This document shows positions 59,301 to 64,000 of a stretch of DNA of 64,000 nt, one piece after another. The notes below the pieces were generated by a model that worked only from the letters and a program-made list of their open reading frames with translations, was not told where the DNA came from and did not search any database. The DNA comes from Candidatus Rifleibacteriota bacterium (GTDB lineage: Bacteria; Muiribacteriota; Ozemobacteria; Ozemobacterales; Ozemobacteraceae). The stretch covers positions 124,001 through 188,000 of the forward strand of contig JADFZL010000006.1 in the NCBI GenBank assembly GCA_015232575.1, in the 5' to 3' direction. The translations under genes and the position numbers were made by a program. The number at the start of each line of letters is the position of its first letter. The first letter of the stretch is position 1.

Positions 59301-60410
59301 GCCGGATTTGTAAACTCTTCGCAGACCGTAAGCATAACAATCGGTGACGAAAAATTACTCGACATTCTTCTCGGGCCTATTTCCACAATGAAAGGTACCG
59401 TTAAACTGAATTCGAATTCCGAGGTTCTTCCGAATATTAGAGTTGAAGCATATCTTAACAAGGTTTTAATGGGTGAAACGGTTACGAATCCAGCTGGTGA
59501 ATTTGTGTTTCAGCAGCTCTCTCCCGGAACTTATGAAATCGGTCTTGCACGCGGTTCGACTTCTTATGATCCGGCGACGTATTCAATTCAGGTTCTGAAC
59601 GATGGAAGTATAATGCCTTCATCGCCAGTATTGCTTCTCTCTTCAAAAGTTCTTACAGCTGAAGATATCAGACACGCGCTGGCAACAGGTTCAGTCTATG
59701 ATTCATTTACCGGCGCAGATTTGCAATATGTACAATGTTCCTTGAAAGGTTATGGCGGTACAATATCAGACGATCAGGGAAAATTTAGTTTTACAAATCT
59801 GGTACCTGGCACTTATGAGCTGACCTTTAAGAAACCCGGCTGGCAGGACCTGACTGTAAACTTCACTGTAATGGCTTCTGGCACAGTTACTTCTCTGATA
59901 CCAGCATCGCTTGTTTACGAAATGGTTCAAAAGCAGGAAACAAATGTCGGCGCAATTACAGGAAGATACGTAGATGAAATAACTGGAAATGGCGTTGATG
60001 ACTTAATTGTAAGGGTTTATGTAATGAAATACGTTCAAAAAACGATCACAGTAGTTTCGATTGGCGCGAACGTCGAAAAAGATGTTTCATACTGGGAAGT
60101 GAGCACTTTGCCATTCCTTTCAACCCGCACAGGACAGGCGCCAAGTGCTGTTGTCAGCGCATCTGGTACATTCAGACTTGAGCATCTGAAACCGACTTCA
60201 GATGATGAAAAATATCTGGTATATATCGGCAACGCAAACTCTGCCATGACAACTACAACCTTCAGTGATCCGGCTGATATCGGCGCACCTGTGAAAACCT
60301 GGACAGTAGAAAATATAGCCAATGTTAACAGAGTTCATTCCTGGAGCCTTGTAACTGTAAGCGCCAATACGACTACATATCTCGAAAACTACAACCTGCC
60401 GAATTTCTAA
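56373..60410 (+). CDS. Giant lipoprotein of about 14 carboxypeptidase-regulatory-like domains
   Basis: A 1345-residue lipoprotein (GTG start after GCGGAGG; lipobox FSFGC). Nearly the whole mature chain is tandem carboxypeptidase-regulatory-like (CNA-B/TonB-plug-like) beta-sandwich domains. Two types alternate. One begins GK.(L/F)G(.)(.)(S/T)(D/N)R.G, as in GKILGQITDRAGNAQKDV. The other reads IGTVKLDTDSSTLPNI.V, then SPTKTTSEGKFAFGNLSPG, then YEPATY and LNDGT. The pair repeats about five times. The last two domains differ (YDSFTGADLQYV; GRYVDEITGNGVDD). Such stacks make rods on the cell surface; a stalk, adhesin or pilus-associated protein is likely. It is the last gene of the pilus operon before the pilin gene. 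Confidence 0.85.
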   Translation: MLKKLPSLLILSILFVLIFSFGCKNGNSLGSESSWQGLPTASVPTGETILTGTITQPDGIPVGNASISILKQQVPITSAVTNVQGQYSVIVDAGTYTIRIQRSGFVTSEQNILVKSGIINVYNAVISSSIGSLKGYTASRSTGERISGTEVQITSITNPALSISAAITDAAGNYEFILATGEYSLSAVKSEYITETVKLTVNSGSEVIQNFLMYKSAGKIFGLITNLAGEPVKDASVRATDLSGKTVQAVSGDDGKYTVSVNNGTNTVSVSKSGFGTVVSSIYLSPESEVLLDVQLGPVINLIGTVKSFDTKEVLPNIEVSALLSGISVAGSPSRTTAEGKFIFQNISPGLYEITLRSLNGGYEPATYVIQIMQNGTISPASPELFMNVSKNLGKILGQITDRAGNAQKDVLIRLMPLSADLLSYEATTTDDGKYSFSIPAGNYIFSASKASFMISSATVQIVMSTTKLYDIALGPQSTLTGKIILDTNSSAIANLQIKLFLAAALVDTANTSPSGEFVFQNLAPGNYTVSVTDPALAHSPATFTVQVLNDGSVAPKDPVFSIKKIVGKVLGMVSSQNGTPQANATVRFESTTAKTFEATTSSDGKYSILLNAGNYAVTVMKSGFRNFSGNIVVTEGNDLTSDFQLEQSVNLTGTVQLDSTKAPLVNINASAYLSGVVIAGSPVKTNSEGKFVFQNLTSGAYQIGLVSTSGEYEAATFSVQILNDGTISPANPQLLMSVSSTLGKVFGIVSNRSGAPQSNATIRFTSSANKVTESISGTNGTYSVLLEAGNYAVKVIKSGFAEHSENITVTADNDLSKDFQLGPLVNVIGTVKLDTDSSTLPNITVRAYLNSVEVSGSPTKTTSEGKFAFGNLSPGLYELRLTDSLVKYEPATYSLQILNDGTLIPTAPELKMQVSKNSGRISGIISDRVGTLQEEALVRLLPQIVNGTSYEFSTEENGKYYFSVVPGSYTLLVTKAGFVNSSQTVSITIGDEKLLDILLGPISTMKGTVKLNSNSEVLPNIRVEAYLNKVLMGETVTNPAGEFVFQQLSPGTYEIGLARGSTSYDPATYSIQVLNDGSIMPSSPVLLLSSKVLTAEDIRHALATGSVYDSFTGADLQYVQCSLKGYGGTISDDQGKFSFTNLVPGTYELTFKKPGWQDLTVNFTVMASGTVTSLIPASLVYEMVQKQETNVGAITGRYVDEITGNGVDDLIVRVYVMKYVQKTITVVSIGANVEKDVSYWEVSTLPFLSTRTGQAPSAVVSASGTFRLEHLKPTSDDEKYLVYIGNANSAMTTTTFSDPADIGAPVKTWTVENIANVNRVHSWSLVTVSANTTTYLENYNLPNF

Positions 60411-60451
60411 ATTATCCTGAATTTTGCCATGTATGAAAATAGGCGATCCGT

Positions 60452-60515
60452 TGTCATCTCGACCGAAGAGAGAAATCTTCATTAATTCAAGATTTCTCTC
60501 TTCGGTCGAAATGAC
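60452..60515. repeat. Dispersed repeat as a 64-base perfect-type hairpin
   Basis: The left arm TGTCATCTCGACCGAAGAGA leads into GAAATCTTC. The right arm at 60490-60515 is its complement with one mismatch, across a short AT loop. It lies between the giant lipoprotein and pilin genes and may act as a terminator or as an RNA processing site. Confidence 0.8.
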
Positions 60516-60554
60516 ATAGTTTAATGGCAGTTATTTTTTTTATTCATCGAATTC

Positions 60555-60583
60555 TTGACTTTTATTATTCTAAAACATATACT
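60555..60583 (+). promoter_or_regulatory. Sigma70-type promoter of the pilin gene
   Basis: TTGACT at 60555-60560 and TATACT at 60578-60583 (both 5 of 6 consensus) are separated by 17 bases. The leader of about 70 bases ends in an AAAGGAG site before ATG 60659. The pilin can thus be made in excess of the operon. Confidence 0.7.
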
Positions 60584-60658
60584 GAGAAGTGAAGAATGTT
60601 TTTCGGCATTTGCTTCGCTTTTTTGGTATGGGAGAAATTATTTTAAAGGAGAATGTGC

Positions 60659-61339
60659 ATGAACAGACTCGGCTTTACTCTTATTGAGCTGATGATTGTT
60701 GTGCTGGTAATCGGTATTCTGGCAGCAGTTGGAATTCCGAAGTATCAGAGTTTTGTTGTAGAAAGCAGACAGAGAGCTTGTCAATCACAACTCAAATCAG
60801 TTGATCAGGCTGTGGGTGTCTGGGAAACAAAAACTGCTGCTCTTGGAAGAGATAACATTGCAGTTATCCGCCGCATTAATCTAACCACTGGTGACACAGA
60901 GTGGAACACTCAGTTTACAGCCAGCCGCTGGAATGGATCGGCATTTGATAACTACTGGCATCAGCTTCAACAGGGTGCTCTTGCTGAAGCCGCCGGAGCC
61001 ACCAATATTTTTGCATGTCCTGATCTGGTAAGAGTTTACGGAGGTGTAGGCGCTGCACCAGCACTGACATGTCGGAATCACTACTGCTTTATCAAAAGAC
61101 CCACTGTTGAATCAAATGCAGCCGGAGTTGCCTGGACAAGTGCAGCCCAAAACTGCTGGGGCGCATGCGGTGACAGATGGTCTCCCACTCGTGTCAGAAG
61201 AACTACTCAGTGCACTTCTTTCGGATATAACAATAGTGGTACCCCGGGCGGAATTGCTTACGAAAACGGGATGCCAAGATATGCAAACGGTGTTGGCCCT
61301 GATGGACAACGCTCAACATTGCATGCGCTCTGGCTGTAG
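60659..61339 (+). CDS. pilA: Type IV pilin
   Basis: A 226-residue prepilin. ATG 60659 was preferred to ATG 60653 because it lies 7 bases from AAAGGAG. The leader is only 5 residues (MNRLG), cleaved before FTLIELMIVVLVIGILAAVG; Glu5 of the mature chain is present. The globular part has seven Cys (FACPDL, LTCRNHYCF, NCWGACGD, TTQCTSF), probably disulfide-linked. It follows the pilus operon but has its own promoter and terminator, typical of a major pilin. Confidence 0.92.
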   Translation: MNRLGFTLIELMIVVLVIGILAAVGIPKYQSFVVESRQRACQSQLKSVDQAVGVWETKTAALGRDNIAVIRRINLTTGDTEWNTQFTASRWNGSAFDNYWHQLQQGALAEAAGATNIFACPDLVRVYGGVGAAPALTCRNHYCFIKRPTVESNAAGVAWTSAAQNCWGACGDRWSPTRVRRTTQCTSFGYNNSGTPGGIAYENGMPRYANGVGPDGQRSTLHALWL

Positions 61340-61411
61340 TCCAGTTATTTCCAACGCCAGTTATTTTTTCCCGGATATTGAACTCTCTTAAAATTATATC
61401 AAAATGGCTTT

Positions 61412-61452
61412 AATCAAAACAGCCAGCCCTTTAAGGTCTGGCTGTTTTGATT
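61412..61452 (+). terminator. Terminator after the pilin gene
   Basis: AATCAAAACAGCCAG (from 61412) pairs with CTGGCTGTTTTGATT (to 61452) around a short loop, with a T-rich right arm. The stem core is shared with the terminator at 8321-8347. Confidence 0.8.
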
Positions 61453-61481
61453 AGGTTGCCTGATCATTACGAAAAACAACT

Positions 61482-62285
61482 ATGAAAATATTTAAAGATT
61501 TATTCACCAGATTTTTTTATTCAGTGAAACCAGTTTTCTGGATAGCGTACTACTCATTTCTCGAAGCTCTCAGAAATCGTCTTCTTCTTGGAATCTTTTG
61601 CCTTATTATCCCTCTGATTGCAGGCGCAAAGGTTCTTGATGTCTATCAATTCGGACAGGTCAAAATGATAAAAGACCTTGGACTCTTTGCCACATCTATT
61701 TTCGGGCTTCTGATTGTTTTCATACTATCCTTTGAACAGATTATTCCTGATATCGAAAAAAAATCAGTCTATTTTATTCTCTCGCGTATGGGATCAAGAA
61801 ATTCTTATATTCTTGGGCGCTACTTGGGAATAATAGCAACGCTGACATTTTACAACACAATAATGACAGTGTTTCTAATTGTACTACTCAAGTTTTATTC
61901 ATCATACTGGTTCCTGGAATTAATTTCAGCAATGGCAATTTACCTTCTCAAACAGTCTCTGCTGACTTCAATGATTGTGCTGTTCGCAACTTTTACATCA
62001 CGAATTGTAGTAACAAGTCTGGGAATCTTTTTTTACGCAATTGGACATTCATACGATTTCATAAGAATGTTTTTCGAGAGCCGGGAAAATCCGACTCTGA
62101 TGTTTCTTTTTGAAGCTGTAGTGTTTTTCTTCCCCGACTTTTCGCTGTTTGAACCACGTCTCAGAGTTGTACATGACATTCCAATTGCACCACAGGCGAT
62201 GCTGCTGGTATTACTTTACTCTGTATTCTTTTCACTTTTCTATCTTGGCGTCGGCGGCAAAATACTTTCAAGAAAAGATCTGTAA
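61482..62285 (+). CDS. ABC-2 type transporter permease
   Basis: A 267-residue membrane protein with six hydrophobic helices and the ABC-2 permease pattern: a conserved N-terminal segment (YYSFLEALRNRLLLGIFCLI) and a middle KKSVYFILSRMGSRNSYILGR loop. The matching ATPase starts at 63447, after one membrane-anchored protein. There is no clear ribosome site. The exported substrate is unknown. Confidence 0.8.
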   Translation: MKIFKDLFTRFFYSVKPVFWIAYYSFLEALRNRLLLGIFCLIIPLIAGAKVLDVYQFGQVKMIKDLGLFATSIFGLLIVFILSFEQIIPDIEKKSVYFILSRMGSRNSYILGRYLGIIATLTFYNTIMTVFLIVLLKFYSSYWFLELISAMAIYLLKQSLLTSMIVLFATFTSRIVVTSLGIFFYAIGHSYDFIRMFFESRENPTLMFLFEAVVFFFPDFSLFEPRLRVVHDIPIAPQAMLLVLLYSVFFSLFYLGVGGKILSRKDL

Positions 62286-62294
62286 TAACTTTCG

Positions 62295-63347
62295 ATGAAA
62301 AATAACGTATTACTTTCAACACTTTTTCTGGTATTTCTTATCGTAATTTCTTTTACTTTTCAATGGACATTCAAAGCCAGCTATCCAGATCTTTACCTTC
62401 CTGATGTTTCGATTGAAACACCCATTGACGCAGCAGTAGAAGCAATTCCGATTTCATTCAGACGATTCGTGGCAGGTTATCTATGGATGCGTGCGGATGA
62501 ATACATGCATTTCGGGCCGACAAGGAAGCTGGCACGTGATTTCCTTGCCGGATTCACTGCCGGAAGCTACGCCGGAAACACTGATATAATTCCCCTTATT
62601 CAATTGGCACTGATGTTTGATCCACAGTTTATTGACGGCTATGAAATTCTTGCAATGAATTTGTGCATGTATCTAAACCGTTTCAAGGAAGGAATCAGAA
62701 CACTTCAGCATGGAATAATAGCAAATAAACTTCTTCCCGGAGTACATGAATTATATGGTACTATTGGTTACATTTATTTCCATATAGAAAAATATGATAC
62801 AAGACACAGCCGTAATATTGAGTCTGCACTGAAATACTTCGGAGAAGCTCTGTTAAAATATGAGAAAAACCCCGGTGAAAAAAGAGTTGACGTAATGAGA
62901 CCGGGAAATTATCACCTTCACCGTTCGAGAATTTTCGTTGAAAAAGGAATGAACGACAAAGCTCTTGAGGAATACAAGTTATCCGGACTTGACCTTAATT
63001 CCCAAGACCTTCTTGCAGTTTATCTTTCGAAATTCCAGCGAGGCGAGCAGGTTCCGTGTCTTCCAGAAGACCTTCCTGAATATAAACTTCTTGAAATTGA
63101 ACCCGATTTGCCGAAACCAGTTCCAAACAACCAGGTTAAACCGACTCTCGATTCAGAGGGACATCCGAAACCGCCTTCCTCAATTGCTGACACTGAGTCT
63201 CTGCCTTCTGATGAAGAACAGCGAGAACACGCAATGGAAGCTTATGGCCCAAAGAGAGATAACAGCGTTTTTTACCGCGTCATTGGACAGATATGTTTCA
63301 TGTTTATTTCTGGAGGAATTTTATGGATAAGGCGCGGAAATTCATAA
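62295..63347 (+). CDS. Membrane-anchored helical-repeat protein of the ABC locus
   Basis: A 350-residue protein. One N-terminal helix (VLLSTLFLVFLIVISFTF) is followed by an extracytoplasmic helical, TPR-like region (FRRFVAGYLWMRADEYMHFG, MFDPQFIDGYEILAMNL, HRSRIFVEKGMNDKALEEY), a Pro/Glu-rich linker, and a second helix near the C-terminus (FYRVIGQICFMFISGGI). It sits between the permease and ATPase genes, so it probably belongs to the same transporter. No family name is given with confidence. Confidence 0.7.
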   Translation: MKNNVLLSTLFLVFLIVISFTFQWTFKASYPDLYLPDVSIETPIDAAVEAIPISFRRFVAGYLWMRADEYMHFGPTRKLARDFLAGFTAGSYAGNTDIIPLIQLALMFDPQFIDGYEILAMNLCMYLNRFKEGIRTLQHGIIANKLLPGVHELYGTIGYIYFHIEKYDTRHSRNIESALKYFGEALLKYEKNPGEKRVDVMRPGNYHLHRSRIFVEKGMNDKALEEYKLSGLDLNSQDLLAVYLSKFQRGEQVPCLPEDLPEYKLLEIEPDLPKPVPNNQVKPTLDSEGHPKPPSSIADTESLPSDEEQREHAMEAYGPKRDNSVFYRVIGQICFMFISGGILWIRRGNS

Positions 63348-63446
63348 TTTTTCATGGTGAAAAATAGTAGAATATGATACATTTGAATACTGCAAAATAA
63401 ATGTCGTTATGCATGTTCGTGAAATAAATCTTTTATGGGGAAAGAA

Positions 63447-64000
63447 ATGGATTCGGTTTTTCAGCTGAAAGGCATATCAAAAACCTTCCCGAAGCTGATC
63501 GGGGAGGCTGTTCAAACTGGCAGAAAGAATGTTCTTTCAGATGTTAGTATAAATCTTAATCGTGGTGAAATTTACGGTTTCGTCGGACTGAACGGGGCCG
63601 GAAAAACAACCTGCATCAAGATTGCACTTGGCCTGGCGAAAGCAGATCAGGGTGAAATTACCTGGTTTGGAAATCCAATTTCAAATGTTGATTTTGCAAA
63701 AATTGGCTTTACACCTGAAAAACCCAGCTTCTATGAATTCCTGACCGGCGAAGAAGTTCTTGATTTCGGTGCCCGTCTGCTTGGCTTGTCACCAAACCAG
63801 GCTAGAAAAAAGGAAGTGCTTTCACTTACAGGGCTATGGGGCGATCATCAGAAAAGAGTTGGTTCATTCTCAAAAGGAATGCAGCAAAGATTGGCTCTGG
63901 CGGCAGCTATGCTGCACGAACCTGAAGTGTATATTCTTGATGAACCAAGCAGCGGTCTTGACCCGCTTGGCCGAAAAATGATTAAAAACTTGATAAAAGA
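63447..64000 (+). CDS. ABC transporter ATP-binding protein, 3' end cut by the window
   Basis: 184 residues are visible, still open at base 64000. ATG 63447 was chosen, with GGGGAAAG before it; ATG 63435 is in frame too. Walker A is GLNGAGKTT, the Q-loop area reads GFTPEKPSFYEFLTG, the signature is a variant, SKGMQ, and Walker B/D-loop is VYILDEPSSGLDP. It pairs with the ABC-2 permease at 61482. Confidence 0.92.
   Translation, partial: MDSVFQLKGISKTFPKLIGEAVQTGRKNVLSDVSINLNRGEIYGFVGLNGAGKTTCIKIALGLAKADQGEITWFGNPISNVDFAKIGFTPEKPSFYEFLTGEEVLDFGARLLGLSPNQARKKEVLSLTGLWGDHQKRVGSFSKGMQQRLALAAAMLHEPEVYILDEPSSGLDPLGRKMIKNLIK

Noticed and set aside
60605..60618. GG-N10-GC spacing before the pilin gene, as in sigma54 promoters
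   Set aside because: The flanking bases fit the sigma54 consensus poorly (TTCGC in place of TTGC), and a much better sigma70 promoter lies just upstream.

Overview
The window is AT-rich, densely coded DNA from a Gram-negative-type bacterium. Lipobox lipoproteins, a secretin, PilMNOP-type inner-membrane components and a type IV pilin all point to two membranes. The mix of type IV pilus machinery, many pseudopilin-like proteins, SpoIIE phosphatases, a Pel-type polysaccharide locus and large HEAT-repeat proteins suggests a deep-branching, poorly studied phylum. Candidatus Riflebacteria is my guess, from gene content only. No rRNA, tRNA, CRISPR array, prophage or intact insertion sequence was recognised.

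Layout. 1-8.3 kb: the 3' part of a HAMP/class III cyclase, a winged-helix regulator with a monomeric NADP isocitrate dehydrogenase, a Sel1-repeat protein, a small secreted protein and an OleC-like AMP-forming ligase. 8.4-18.6 kb: a UbiA-like membrane protein, then 'module 1' (HEAT-repeat membrane protein, STAS protein, SpoIIE-type phosphatase), facing a convergent trio of pseudopilin/PilX-like genes. 18.9-22.9 kb: secreted proteins, including a HExxH metalloprotease and an exported Hsp20. 22.9-35.4 kb: a second copy of the same set in a different arrangement ('module 2'), with an ECF sigma/anti-sigma pair, a lipoprotein, a ZIP transporter and a GC-rich 88-bp tandem repeat.

35.5-44.8 kb: a same-strand run of TPR protein, PilB, PilC, PelD, PelE-like, PelF and PelG. 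It carries two likely c-di-GMP receptors, the MshEN-type N-terminus of PilB and the degenerate GGDEF domain of PelD. 44.9-49.2 kb: on the opposite strand, a STAS protein and two paralogous deacetylase-like exported proteins that converge on PelG. 49.5-61.3 kb: a type IV pilus operon with a PilM-PilN fusion, PilO, PilP, a PilQ secretin split between two genes, a lipoprotein, a 1345-residue lipoprotein built of carboxypeptidase-regulatory-like domains, and then the pilin gene under its own sigma70-type promoter. 61.5-64 kb: an ABC-2 type permease, a membrane-anchored protein and the start of the ABC ATPase.

How it fits together (inference): the window looks like a surface-lifestyle region. Pilus assembly and Pel-like matrix production would both read c-di-GMP. 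Two duplicated STAS/SpoIIE partner-switching modules, each paired with a set of unusual pseudopilins, may control or power a second surface structure. The most unusual elements are these duplicated modules, the split secretin, and the dispersed and tandem hairpin repeats.
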